Shown here: positions 1-8,457 of the stretch, one piece after another
Layout: each line of letters begins with the position of its first letter
How positions within the stretch are numbered: the stretch's first letter is position 1
NCBI GenBank assembly: GCA_900319645.1
Contig: ONPG01000005.1
Span: forward strand, 107,128-171,127
Source: an uncultured Bacteroidales bacterium
GTDB taxonomy: Bacteria; Bacteroidota; Bacteroidia; Bacteroidales; Paludibacteraceae
Length of the DNA: 64,000 nt
Direction of reading: 5' to 3'
Position numbers and translations under genes: made by a program
The notes under the pieces: model-generated
Database searches by the model: none
The model's input: only the letters and a program-made list of their open reading frames with translations
Told to the model about the DNA's origin: nothing

Positions 1-1181
1 TATGCATTAGGATCCTTGCCTGCCCCGAAATAGCTCTCGCGTCCTATATGCTGCAAAGCCGAATAGGCGGAGACAAAATGCTTGTTGTCCTCAGAGAACC
101 AGTCGAATGCCACCGATCCGGCGTCGATGTTATGTCTTAACTGCTCGGCTATATCCGCCTCGTGCGGCTCCAGTTCAAAATGGTTACCGCCACGGCGGAA
201 ATCCGTGGTGTGGTGATACTCAGCAGTTATTTTGCTATACGCGCTGGTCTTGAAAAAGACGCGTGTTCCCGCGGTAGTGGAACGCAGACGCGGCACGTCG
301 CTGAATCCGTCGTTGTCGCGGTCGTAATTGCTGCGGGTGCGATGGGATGCGAACAAGTACGCACCTATCTTGCGGTTCTCGCTCATCACCGAAGCGTTCA
401 GATCAGTATTGATATCGTATCCGACTTTCTCGTTCACGCTGCTCGTATTGCTCAGGTTCACAAAATTGCGTACCGGCTCCTTGGTAATCACGTTCACCAC
501 GCCGGCTATGGCGTTTGCGCCGTACATTGCCGATCCGCCGCCGCGTATCACCTCGATACGGTCTATCATTGCAGAAGGTACCTGCTCTAGACCATATACC
601 GAAGCCAGCGAACTGAACACAGGACGCGAGTCCATCAGTATCTGGGTATATTGACCTTGCAGACCGTTGATTCGCAGGTCCGTCTTGCCGCAGTTGGCGC
701 ATGTGTTCTCCACCCGCAGACCCGGCTGGAAATTCAGCGCGTCAGCTACGCAGGTCACCGCCGTTGTTTCAAACAGTTTGGGCGACAGCACATTCACGAT
801 AGTGGCTGCCTCCTGCGTCTTGGTGGCATAACGATTGGCTGTCACTACCACGTTCGATAGCATCTGCGACTGCTCGTGGATAACGGCTTTCAACTCCACC
901 GTTTTGTTCTCAACGATAGTCACCGGCAGTTCCTCCGTTTCGTATCCCACAAAACTGAATACAATAGTCTGCTTGCCAAGCGGCAGGTCTTTCAGTAAAT
1001 AGTGACCGCTTTCGTCGGTCACTGTTCCGATATTCGTCCCTTTCAGTTGCACATTCACGAAAGCCAGGTGTTCGCCTGTCTTTTCGTCTATCACGTGACC
1101 CGTCAGGTGAGCATCGTGTTGGGCTGCCAGCGACACTGCTATCACCAGCAGGACCGCAGTCAATAAGTGTTTGATTGTCAT
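1..1181 (-). CDS. TonB-dependent receptor, 5' part only (cut by window edge)
   Basis: The minus-strand frame opens at ATG 1181 and stays open to the window edge, giving 393 residues and no stop. A signal peptide (about residues 1-21, ending SLAAQ) is followed by a carboxypeptidase-regulatory-like domain (about 24-105; TGHVIDEKTGEHLAFVNV), a plug domain with RIEVIRGGGSAMYGANAIAG, and the first barrel strands. The plug carries a CxxC pair (NTCANCG). The last visible residues, GAGKDPNA, fit the usual barrel of this family. It is an outer-membrane, TonB-energised importer; the substrate cannot be read from sequence. It starts 30 bp after the stop of the next receptor on the same strand and is probably co-transcribed with it. 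Confidence 0.9.
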   Translation of the reverse strand, partial: MTIKHLLTAVLLVIAVSLAAQHDAHLTGHVIDEKTGEHLAFVNVQLKGTNIGTVTDESGHYLLKDLPLGKQTIVFSFVGYETEELPVTIVENKTVELKAVIHEQSQMLSNVVVTANRYATKTQEAATIVNVLSPKLFETTAVTCVADALNFQPGLRVENTCANCGKTDLRINGLQGQYTQILMDSRPVFSSLASVYGLEQVPSAMIDRIEVIRGGGSAMYGANAIAGVVNVITKEPVRNFVNLSNTSSVNEKVGYDINTDLNASVMSENRKIGAYLFASHRTRSNYDRDNDGFSDVPRLRSTTAGTRVFFKTSAYSKITAEYHHTTDFRRGGNHFELEPHEADIAEQLRHNIDAGSVAFDWFSEDNKHFVSAYSALQHIGRESYFGAGKDPNA

Positions 1182-1211
1182 TTCGTCCGTTTAGTATATT
1201 TTAGGTTGTGT

Positions 1212-3551
1212 TTAGTCTTTGTCGGGTTTCTCCAGGTCGTATCGGAAACCGAGATACACTTTCCACCCCGTTATCGGTGCACAGACCATCGAGGCGTCAA
1301 AATCCGGTCCGTAAGGTTGGAAACTGCCTACAATGGGGCTTGCTTGCCGGAAATTGGTCATATTCTCCGCACCAAGATAGAGGCTGCACGTGCGGAAATA
1401 CTTGGTCACCTGCGCCATCAGTTGCGGATACCAGCTGAGCGGCTTGGGGTTGGCGTAGCCGCCGTTCAGGTCACCCATCGCCACAAATCCGTCGGGCATT
1501 CGGCTGATGCCGTTGAACTGCGCAGTCACGTCAAACTGCCATTTTTTCAGAGGTGTCTGATAGCTGGTAGTGATCACGCCCTTGAACCGGCTTGTCAGCG
1601 GTTTGATTCTCAGTCGGGCGTCACCTTGCGCGTCGATTGTCGTCTGCTCGATATCCGTCCAACGGAAAGCTGCCGTCCACGTCCAGCCGCGCAGCACCTC
1701 CATCGACGCCTCCACCTGTGCGCTGTGCGCAAAAGAGCGACCGTTGATATCACGCTGGTTATAGATATGTACGGCGTGCGGGTCCTGATCCAGATCCACT
1801 ATCACCGAATTGATAAAATGCGTATAGTAGTACTCCGCTGACAGTTGCAGCTCGCGGCGACCTATAGGGATATAGAATGTAGTGCTCACACCCGTGTTCA
1901 TCGCCTGTTCCTGCGCAATAGAGCTCAGCGTGAGCTGACGCGAGGACGGCAGGATAAACGCGTTGTCTGCTATCGCGTTCGGGCTGCGGTAGCCTAATCC
2001 CACACTACCGCGGATGGTCCACCACTGCCAAGGCGTATAGCGGATATTCATTCGCGGAGTGGCAAAAAAACCGTACTTGCTCGACCAGTCCGCACGCACA
2101 CCTGCTACCAGCGACAACATCTCCGCGTAGTTGTAACTGTATTCCGCAAAGATTCCCGGAGTCACCTCCTGACGGCCGAGATCCAAAGTCTGGAGATTGC
2201 CGGATTCGCCTATTCGAAGCGTCTCGCCGTACTTGTCGTAGTTGACCGAGAGACCGGTGGTCAGCCGGTGATCGTTGTCGATAAGCCCCCCACCCTCGAA
2301 ATTGAGTTGGCAGAGCGCATTCAGATACGCGTTCAACTGGTTGGCGTTCCATTGACGCACACCATAACGATTGTTCAGGTCGTGATAACTGACTGCCGCT
2401 ATCACTGCCACCGAACTGCCGCTTTCGTCGTCGAACACATAGCCGTTCTTCATAAATCCTTCCACACGCCAGGTGTTCAGATCAATCTTGTACGGATTCA
2501 CGATACTGTCCGCCAACTGGCCGCCTCGACGACGGTCGTACAAACCGCGAACAAAAGCCTGGAACGTATAATCGCCATCCTTGTAAAACCAACGGTTGGC
2601 AAGATTGGCGTTCTGACCCTTGGGCATATCGGCAAACGAGTCTTTGTTGTCGTCCATCGTCATAAATCCGTGGCCGTAGTGCGCTAAGATACCCGTGTAG
2701 AGCGACTTGTGATGGCAGTGTTCATCGTGCTCGTGCTCCTCTTCTCCTTTGAGAGGAATCTGCCATCCACCCATAATGTTCGCCTCAGCCATCAGTTCGC
2801 TGTTAACCATCAGGTTGACCGACAAGGGGTTCTGCGTCTGCGGTTTGAGCAATTCCACATTGATCTGACCGGAGGTAGCCTCATAGCCGTTGATAACCGA
2901 CGACGTTCCTTTGCTCACCTGAATACTGCTCATCCACGGCCCTGGTATATACTCCAGTCCGAAGTTCTGCGCCAAGCCCCGTACTGCCGGGGTGTTCTCT
3001 TGGATCAACTGGACGTACGTGCCGCTCAGACCGAGCAAACGGATCTGTTTGGCACCCGTAGCGGCATCTGCGTAAGCCACATCCACGGACGCGTTGGTCT
3101 CAAACGCCTCGCTGAGGTTGCAGCACGCGGCACGGCACAACTCCTCGGTGCCGATCGACTGCGTGTCGAACGCCGAAGTACGACTTTTCAGTACGCCTTG
3201 TTTGCGCTCGGTGATGGTCACTTCGTCCAAAACCGCCTCTTCCACCATCACGATAGTAAGCGGTTTGCGATCTTTCACCACGATCGTGTCGTTGTGATAC
3301 CCCACAAACGATACCACCAGCACGTTTGTCCAACCGCCTTTGTCCTTCGCTCCTTGGTTCTTGTCTTTCACCGGCATCAACGTGAACTCGCCGTCCAATC
3401 CTGTTGCCACACCTATTCCTGTGCCGGACCAATACACATTCGCACCTATCATCGGCGAACCGCTGTCGTCCAGCACCACACCAGTCACTTGCGCACGCAA
3501 TACCACTACGTACGCAAACAGACTGAATATTATTGCACCTAATTTCTTCAT
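1212..3551 (-). CDS. TonB-dependent receptor with His-rich loop, candidate metal or metallophore importer
   Basis: 779 residues: signal peptide 1-21, carboxypeptidase-regulatory-like domain about 22-105, plug about 108-235 (TVTITERKQ-type start; GLSGTYVQLIQENTPAVRG), then a barrel. A CRAACC cluster lies at residues 139-144. At 270-281, between early barrel strands, is an acidic His-rich stretch (HEHDEHCHH) that would be an extracellular loop; such loops suggest Zn, Cu, Ni or a metal chelate, but this is inference. Residues 61-73 of the first domain hold a Lys/Gly-rich insertion encoded by imperfect repeats (3338-3369) where relatives have a short turn. It is the first gene of a two-receptor unit and has a good promoter upstream. 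Confidence 0.92.
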   Translation of the reverse strand: MKKLGAIIFSLFAYVVVLRAQVTGVVLDDSGSPMIGANVYWSGTGIGVATGLDGEFTLMPVKDKNQGAKDKGGWTNVLVVSFVGYHNDTIVVKDRKPLTIVMVEEAVLDEVTITERKQGVLKSRTSAFDTQSIGTEELCRAACCNLSEAFETNASVDVAYADAATGAKQIRLLGLSGTYVQLIQENTPAVRGLAQNFGLEYIPGPWMSSIQVSKGTSSVINGYEATSGQINVELLKPQTQNPLSVNLMVNSELMAEANIMGGWQIPLKGEEEHEHDEHCHHKSLYTGILAHYGHGFMTMDDNKDSFADMPKGQNANLANRWFYKDGDYTFQAFVRGLYDRRRGGQLADSIVNPYKIDLNTWRVEGFMKNGYVFDDESGSSVAVIAAVSYHDLNNRYGVRQWNANQLNAYLNALCQLNFEGGGLIDNDHRLTTGLSVNYDKYGETLRIGESGNLQTLDLGRQEVTPGIFAEYSYNYAEMLSLVAGVRADWSSKYGFFATPRMNIRYTPWQWWTIRGSVGLGYRSPNAIADNAFILPSSRQLTLSSIAQEQAMNTGVSTTFYIPIGRRELQLSAEYYYTHFINSVIVDLDQDPHAVHIYNQRDINGRSFAHSAQVEASMEVLRGWTWTAAFRWTDIEQTTIDAQGDARLRIKPLTSRFKGVITTSYQTPLKKWQFDVTAQFNGISRMPDGFVAMGDLNGGYANPKPLSWYPQLMAQVTKYFRTCSLYLGAENMTNFRQASPIVGSFQPYGPDFDASMVCAPITGWKVYLGFRYDLEKPDKD
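3338..3369. repeat. Imperfect short repeat inside a receptor gene
   Basis: About four degenerate 7-8 bp units of the type ctttgtc / cttcgctc / cttggttc / ttgtcttt lie in frame in the N-terminal domain of the receptor and encode a loop rich in Lys, Asp and Gly. The style matches the intergenic repeat tracts elsewhere in the window. Confidence 0.55.
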
Positions 3552-3567
3552 TTTCTCAAATCGGGTG

Positions 3568-3598
3568 CAAAATTACTGCTTTTTCGTGATATACGCAA
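3568..3598 (-). promoter_or_regulatory. Promoter of the receptor pair
   Basis: On the minus strand the -7 box TAATTTTG (3575-3568) is preceded, 20 bp upstream, by a -33 TTG (3598-3596) that continues as TTGCGTATATC. This matches the Bacteroidota sigma-ABfr pattern and the other promoters of this window. The -7 box lies 17 bp before the receptor ATG, so the 5' leader is very short. Confidence 0.75.
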
Positions 3599-3611
3599 TA
3601 CCTAAAAATAG

Positions 3612-3647
3612 GTAATTGTCAATTATCAATTGTCAATTGTCAATTAT
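3612..3647. repeat. Short tandem repeat, unit near caattgt
   Basis: Four imperfect copies of an 8-10 bp unit (gtcaatt / atcaatt). The tract reaches into the 3' end of the aminotransferase gene and supplies its last codons and TGA stop. The same unit recurs at 41577-41609 and inside glmS (53064-53117). Confidence 0.8.
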
Positions 3648-4827
3648 TATACGCTTCCAGCGCCTTGCGCAGCACGATCATCGCTTTGCCCAAATCCTCT
3701 TTGTTGAGCACGTAGGCCATTCTCACCTGGTGACGTCCGTCTTCGGGATTGGTGTAGAATCCTGTTCCCGGAGCCATCATTATCGTCGCTCCCTCATAAG
3801 TAAAATCCGTCAGGCACCACTTGCAGAATTTCTCCACGTCGTCCACCGGCAACTGCACCATCACATAGAATGCCCCCGTCGGAGCCGGAGCAAACACACC
3901 TGGGATCTGGTTCAGCTGGTCAATCAAGAAATTACGCCGCCTCAAATATTCGTCGTAAACCTCCAACATATAATCCTCCGGGGTGGAGAGCGAAGCTTCG
4001 GCTATCACCTGACCCAACAAAGGAGGACTCAGACGAGCCTGACAGAATTTCATCACAGCCTCGCGAACGGCTTTGTTCTTCGTGATCAGCGCACCGATAC
4101 GGATACCGCACTCGCTGTAGCGTTTCGACACACTGTCCACCAGCACCACGTTTTCCTCTATTCCCTCCAGGTGGCAGGCAGAGATATAAGGCGATTTAGT
4201 GTAGATAAACTCACGATAGACCTCGTCCGAAATCAGGTAAAGGTTGTATTTCTTCACCAGATCACGTATCTGTCTCATCTCCTGTTTGGTATAGAGATAC
4301 CCCGTAGGGTTGTTGGGATTGCATATCAAGATAGCACGCGTGCGAGGGGTGATCTGTTTCTCAAACTCCTCCACCGGCGGCAACTTGAATCCGTTCTCGA
4401 TGTGCGTTTTCACCGATTTGACGACAGCTCCGGCGGAGATAGCAAAAGCCATATAGTTGGCATAGCTCGGGTCCGTCACGATGATCTCATCACCTGGGTT
4501 CAGACAACTCATATATGCGAACATGATCGCCTCCGAACCGCCTGCTGTGATAATGATCTCGTCCGGCGATAGGTCGATGCCATAGTCCGCATAATAACTC
4601 ACCATCTTTGTCCGCAAGGACTTCAATCCCTGCGAAGGCGAGTATTCCAAGATCTCCTGCTTGAAATCCTTTACCGCCTCCATTGCCTGAGGAGGGGTCT
4701 TGATATCCGGCTGACCGATATTCAGATGATAAACGTGAACACCTGCCAACTTGGCTTCGTCAGCATACTTGGCGAGTTTCCGGATCGGGCTTTCCGGCAT
4801 CGATTGGGCACGTAATGAAATTTCCAT
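3640..4827 (-). CDS. PLP-dependent aminotransferase, class I (aspartate aminotransferase type)
   Basis: 395 residues, normal length for fold-type I class I/II aminotransferases. Visible motifs are the NPNNPTG loop, the SDEVYREF segment with the PLP-contacting Asp and Tyr, and the Schiff-base lysine in SVSKRYS followed by the CGIRIG arginine region. It transfers amino groups between an amino acid and 2-oxoglutarate in the cytoplasm; substrate choice (aspartate or another) cannot be decided from motifs. The final codons YNN and the stop are encoded by the AT-rich repeat tract at 3612-3647. It has its own promoter and is followed, on the same strand, by the receptor promoter, so it is probably monocistronic. 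Confidence 0.9.
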   Translation of the reverse strand: MEISLRAQSMPESPIRKLAKYADEAKLAGVHVYHLNIGQPDIKTPPQAMEAVKDFKQEILEYSPSQGLKSLRTKMVSYYADYGIDLSPDEIIITAGGSEAIMFAYMSCLNPGDEIIVTDPSYANYMAFAISAGAVVKSVKTHIENGFKLPPVEEFEKQITPRTRAILICNPNNPTGYLYTKQEMRQIRDLVKKYNLYLISDEVYREFIYTKSPYISACHLEGIEENVVLVDSVSKRYSECGIRIGALITKNKAVREAVMKFCQARLSPPLLGQVIAEASLSTPEDYMLEVYDEYLRRRNFLIDQLNQIPGVFAPAPTGAFYVMVQLPVDDVEKFCKWCLTDFTYEGATIMMAPGTGFYTNPEDGRHQVRMAYVLNKEDLGKAMIVLRKALEAYNN

Positions 4828-4845
4828 AATCTTACAATTTGGCTA

Positions 4846-4876
4846 CAAAATTACAACAAAAATTGCACATATGCAA
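4846..4876 (-). promoter_or_regulatory. Promoter of the aminotransferase gene
   Basis: Minus-strand -7 box TAATTTTG (4853-4846), 20-bp spacer, -33 TTG (4876-4874) continuing as TTGCATATGTGC. The -33 part overlaps the outer arm of the large inverted repeat at 4869-5032. Confidence 0.75.
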
Positions 4877-5032
4877 GTAAACGGGCATTTTTTTTGAGAA
4901 AAACGCGATTTTATCGCGTGTTGGTGTGTGCTGAGTGGTTATTGGGAGCTTGCTCACGGATAACCACTCAGCACACACCAACAAGGACGTCAGTCCGGTT
5001 TCTCAAAAAATATGTCCGTTTACTTGCATATG
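4869..5032. repeat. Large branched inverted-repeat element
   Basis: A perfect 23-bp inverted repeat (4920-4942 with 4960-4982) encloses a 17-nt loop that itself contains GAGC/GCTC. Outside it, the left flank 4869-4900 and right flank about 5000-5032 pair again, with 16 exact bases (ATATGCAAGTAAACGG) and a few mismatches after them. Between inner and outer stems each side carries its own small hairpin: 4903-4919 (ACGCGAT/ATCGCGT) and 4985-4996 (GGAC/GTCC). The fold would be a four-armed structure of about 165 nt. It has no believable coding content. The region 4828-5212 has no gene; it holds this element, the aminotransferase promoter, the tandem units and a terminator. Confidence 0.8.
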
Positions 5033-5174
5033 CACCGCAGGATGCGAATGTTCTTTCGGTGGGCCCCTGCAACGCAGGGAGGACCGAAATTACTACAAAA
5101 TTGCATATGCACAGCAGGATGCGAACGTAAGTTCGGTGGGTCCCTGCAGCGCAGGGAGGACCGAAATTACAAAG
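5024..5174. repeat. Two tandem copies of a 77-bp palindromic unit
   Basis: Copy A is 5024-5100 and copy B 5101-5174; about 63 of the first 70 positions match. Each begins TTGCATATGCAC and contains a hairpin with stems TTCGGT/ACCGAA and CCCTGC/GCAGGG. Several differences between copies lie in the variable stretch before the hairpin (about 5046-5056 and 5124-5134). Both copies resemble repetitive extragenic palindromes; copy A directly continues the inverted repeat to its left, sharing its TTGCATATGC arm. Confidence 0.8.
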
Positions 5175-5199
5175 AAAAAATCGCCCCGAAGAGCGATTT
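5173..5199 (-). terminator. Rho-independent terminator after the M16 protease gene
   Basis: Minus-strand hairpin AAATCGC (5199-5193) / GCGATTT (5184-5178) with an 8-nt loop, running into TTTTTTCTTT, 14 bp past the protease stop. Confidence 0.75.
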
Positions 5200-5212
5200 C
5201 TTCTTTGATCCG

Positions 5213-8110
5213 TTAATACACGAATATATCTTTGAGGCTGAGCACTTTCACCGGACCGAGGGTCTTGAGGAACTTCATATCTAGTTCTTTCGGGTCACCG
5301 AGTACCATATATCGGTAGTTTCGGTTGGCTACGTGCTCCTGCTGGAACTTCACCACATCGGCAAGGGTGAGTTTCTTCACTTCCTCGTACACCTCTTGGA
5401 AAATATCGTGATCCCAACCAAGGTCATTAAAATCAATATAGCTCCAAATAGGCTGATCGCGTACAAACCGACGTTGCTCTATCTGCTTGATAACGGCCTC
5501 TTTGGCATTGTCGAACGCAGTTTGTGAAATCGGCATCACGTTGCATATACTATCCAGCGTAAGGATACAGATCTCCATCTTGTCGTTCTGCGACAATACA
5601 CCTTTGGTGATATAGTTGCACTCGCCTTTGTAGTTGGCATTTGCATATACAGCCCAAGAGCCGTAGCACAAAGCTTTCGACTCGCGCATCTCTTGGAACA
5701 CGATACCTCCCATCGAACCGTCAAAATATTCGTTGAACAGTTTGATGATTGCGCGCTCTTTCGGATTATAGACCTCACCCCAGTTGGCATATGCTGCGAT
5801 ATACGCATTGTTTGCCTTGAAGGGTGCCACCAATACCTCGCTTTTCTGCACCTGCTGCATTTGAATGCGTTGAGGAGCCACGCGTTTGGAGGCATCAGCC
5901 TGCGCCAGCAGTTTGCTCGAAGCCAGCATATTCTTCACTTCGCTCTCCTGTAACGGACCGTAATACACTACCCTTCCTATCGCCGGCACTGCGGTTCGCA
6001 GGTCTGCCAGCAGAGCAGCAGATTTCATCTTCTGCATAGTTTTCGGAGTGAGCGTACGGTGTTTCTGTACGTCCGCGCCATAGTAACCGTACTCCCTGAG
6101 AGATGAATAGCAAGCCATCTGGTCTTTTTTCTCGTCGTTATGCGATTTGATCCGGTCGTTCACCAACTCCCTCAGTACAGCCTCGTCCGGTTTGGCTGTC
6201 AGCACGTGATCTTCCATCAAAGCCAATGCTTTCGGTAATGATTCCTTCAAGCCGTACAGATAGAACTGCGTCTCGTTTCTACTGCTGTTTACCCACGCTT
6301 CCGCGGCTTCGGCGTAGAGGGCTTTCTTGTATTGTTCGGTGGTGAGGTCGGCTGTGCCAAGATAGCCTAACAAGTCCGTTGCGATATCCAGTTGCGGAGC
6401 TTGGTCGATGCCTTTGGGGGCGATAAATACAAGGTCACTCAGGTCGTTCTCTGTGTTCTGACGGTAAAGCAACTCCACTCCGTTCGGCAGTGTACTGCGA
6501 CTCAGATCCTTTTCAAAATCAAGGAACTGCGGTTGGCAGCGTTCGGCGGGCATCACCATCAGACGGTCGTAGAACTCCGACGTCGCCTCACGGTTCATCT
6601 CGATGGGGGTGATACCCGGCTTCTCCATCTTCGGAGGATTGGAATTCTCATTGTGCTCCTTGAATACACACACATAGTTGTCTCTGAAATACGTGTTGGC
6701 TACGCGGACGATATCCTCTTTCGTCACCTTCTCTTTGCGTGCCATTTCGTGAACAATATCCTCATATGGAATCTGATAGATGTGGGCATTGATGAACGGT
6801 TGCACGCGTGCTACATTGTATTGCAGTTCCAGCAGTTGGCTGCGTTTCTTGTTGCGGATGATGGCTGGTATCAGATCCGCATCAAAATCGCCTTTTTTCA
6901 GTTTCTCTATCTCTGCCAGCAGAATCTGGCGCACTTCTTCCAGTTTCTGTTTTTCCTTCGGTTGAGCGCTCACGAAATAAGTGGAGTAATCTCCTGCTGT
7001 CCAGAACATCGAGCGGACGGAAAGCAACTGTTGTTTCTGGATAATATCTACGTCCATCAGTCCGCATCTGCCGTTTTGGAGTACATAATCCATCACCTCT
7101 ATTGCATCAATATCTGCGTGTTTGATATCCGGCATCTTCCATGCAAGATATATTTCCGGTGCTTCTTTTCCAAACACCACGGTGTCCTTGTGAACGTTCA
7201 GGTCGGCTTGCTGATACCGGATAGGTGCCGGACTCTTTCTCGGTTCCCATTTGCCGAAATACGCATCTATCACTTTGATCGCGTTGTCGTACTCAAAATC
7301 TCCCGACAGACAGATTGCCACATTATTCGGACGGTAATACGTATCGTAGAACTTGCGGATATTCTTGATACTCGGGTTCTTCAGGTCTTCCTGTGTACCG
7401 AGAACGGTGTGCTGACGGTAAGGGATATTGGGATACAGAACCTGATTGATTGCCAGATCCACCTTGTCGAAATCATATGTTGAATACATATTAAACTCCT
7501 CATATACGGTCTCCAGTTCCGTGTGGAACCCACGGATAACCAGGTTGCGGAAACGGTCGGACTCAATCATCGCCCATCGTGTCAACTCGCCCGAAGGGAT
7601 AACCTCGTGATAACAAGTCTGATCCGTACTCGTATAGGCATTCACAGCCGTGGCACCTATTCCTGACATCAGCTTGTCAAACTCATTGGCTATGGCTATC
7701 TTTGAGTTCTCGTACGAGAACGAGTCTATCAGATGATAGATCGCCTTGCGTTTGTCTGGGTCGGTGGTCTTGCCGTACTCCTCATACAACTTGTCGATAG
7801 CGTTCAAGTTCGGCAATTCCTTTTGGTAGTTGGTCGTACCATAGGATTTAGTACCCTTGAACATAATGTGTTCCTGGTAGTGCGCCAGACCGGTGGACTC
7901 CAGCGGGTCGTTCTGGCTGCCCGCACGCACGACAATAAAGGTTTGAATCTCCGGTTCGGCACGGTTCTGAGTGAGATAGACCGTCAGACCATTGTCAAGC
8001 CTGTAGATTCGAGCCTTCAGAGGATCACCTTCTACGGTTTGATACGTGTACTCTTTTGCCAGCATACTCATTGATGCCATGGCAAGAAACAATAAAACGA
8101 CTTTTCTCAT
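5213..8110 (-). CDS. M16 family zinc peptidase (pitrilysin-like), exported
   Basis: 965 residues. After an N-terminal signal sequence (about 1-18) comes the inverted zinc motif HYQEH at 77-81, with the downstream zinc-ligand glutamate region TVYEEFN near 201-207. The length fits a fused protein with two M16 halves (active N-terminal half, inactive C-terminal half). Such enzymes degrade peptides in the periplasm. A stretch of about 40 residues (100-140) lies between the zinc motif and the ligand glutamate, longer than in E. coli pitrilysin. No TAnnTTTG box is evident just upstream, so it may be read from the upstream gene or from an unrecognised promoter in 8111-8457. Confidence 0.92.
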   Translation of the reverse strand: MRKVVLLFLAMASMSMLAKEYTYQTVEGDPLKARIYRLDNGLTVYLTQNRAEPEIQTFIVVRAGSQNDPLESTGLAHYQEHIMFKGTKSYGTTNYQKELPNLNAIDKLYEEYGKTTDPDKRKAIYHLIDSFSYENSKIAIANEFDKLMSGIGATAVNAYTSTDQTCYHEVIPSGELTRWAMIESDRFRNLVIRGFHTELETVYEEFNMYSTYDFDKVDLAINQVLYPNIPYRQHTVLGTQEDLKNPSIKNIRKFYDTYYRPNNVAICLSGDFEYDNAIKVIDAYFGKWEPRKSPAPIRYQQADLNVHKDTVVFGKEAPEIYLAWKMPDIKHADIDAIEVMDYVLQNGRCGLMDVDIIQKQQLLSVRSMFWTAGDYSTYFVSAQPKEKQKLEEVRQILLAEIEKLKKGDFDADLIPAIIRNKKRSQLLELQYNVARVQPFINAHIYQIPYEDIVHEMARKEKVTKEDIVRVANTYFRDNYVCVFKEHNENSNPPKMEKPGITPIEMNREATSEFYDRLMVMPAERCQPQFLDFEKDLSRSTLPNGVELLYRQNTENDLSDLVFIAPKGIDQAPQLDIATDLLGYLGTADLTTEQYKKALYAEAAEAWVNSSRNETQFYLYGLKESLPKALALMEDHVLTAKPDEAVLRELVNDRIKSHNDEKKDQMACYSSLREYGYYGADVQKHRTLTPKTMQKMKSAALLADLRTAVPAIGRVVYYGPLQESEVKNMLASSKLLAQADASKRVAPQRIQMQQVQKSEVLVAPFKANNAYIAAYANWGEVYNPKERAIIKLFNEYFDGSMGGIVFQEMRESKALCYGSWAVYANANYKGECNYITKGVLSQNDKMEICILTLDSICNVMPISQTAFDNAKEAVIKQIEQRRFVRDQPIWSYIDFNDLGWDHDIFQEVYEEVKKLTLADVVKFQQEHVANRNYRYMVLGDPKELDMKFLKTLGPVKVLSLKDIFVY

Positions 8111-8228
8111 AGTGAGTATTTGTTAATGAGTTAATAATTAAATATCGTTGGTAGAACAATCTACCTTCGTTAGTCCTTCTCTTTCGTTCGTTGCCCAGTC
8201 TTGGAGACAGGTTCTACGTCCCTTCGCG

Positions 8229-8280
8229 CTTTCACCTTTCACTTTTCACCTTTCACTTTTCACTTTTCAGTTTTCAGTTT
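8229..8280. repeat. Short tandem repeat, unit ctttcac / cttttcac
   Basis: About six copies of a 7-8 bp pyrimidine-rich unit. It begins a gene-free stretch (8111-8457) that otherwise holds the next repeat tract and one hairpin; I see no gene in it. Confidence 0.8.
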
Positions 8281-8325
8281 AATATCGGTCCATTATCGGT
8301 CCAATATCGAGCCAATATCGGGATA
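8281..8325. repeat. Short tandem repeat, unit atatcggtcca
   Basis: Four degenerate copies of an 11-13 bp unit (atcggtcc / atcgagcc / atcggg) directly abutting the previous, unrelated tract. Confidence 0.75.
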
Positions 8326-8383
8326 GGCCCCCTTTTTTTCACACTTTTCCCCCTACTTCGCAGCAAAAAAAATGTCTGTTTAT

Positions 8384-8405
8384 CCGGCATACTATGCCGG
8401 TTTTT
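8384..8405. terminator. Hairpin downstream of the phosphatase gene, possible terminator
   Basis: Perfect 7-bp stem CCGGCAT/ATGCCGG with a 3-nt loop. It is followed by TTTTT on the plus strand; on the minus strand, where the upstream gene points, a T-run begins only about 10 nt later, so function in that direction is uncertain. Confidence 0.4.
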
Positions 8406-8457
8406 CCGCTGACAGGTCTTGGTAGCTCCCGTGAACTTCGCCACCTGGCTACTCTTT

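Noticed and set aside
5213-5215. M16 stop close to the terminator might hide a longer C terminus
   Set aside because: The family-typical end and the terminator at 5173-5199 fit the stop at 5213.
4894-5284. Small plus-strand ORFs in the palindromic element
   Set aside because: They translate the repeat units in different frames (such as repeated RREDRNY and SAGRTEIT stretches) and lack promoters or conserved protein features.
6392-7483. Plus-strand frame inside the M16 gene
   Set aside because: Antisense shadow of a recognised gene; composition rich in Leu/His/Cys typical of shadows.
8413-8452. Possible H-type pseudoknot after the phosphatase gene (minus strand)
   Set aside because: GTAGC/GCTAC and CAGGT/ACCTG interleave, but the loop crossing the deep groove would be 0 nt, which is not sterically plausible. 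Simple hairpin alternatives exist and have no clear function.
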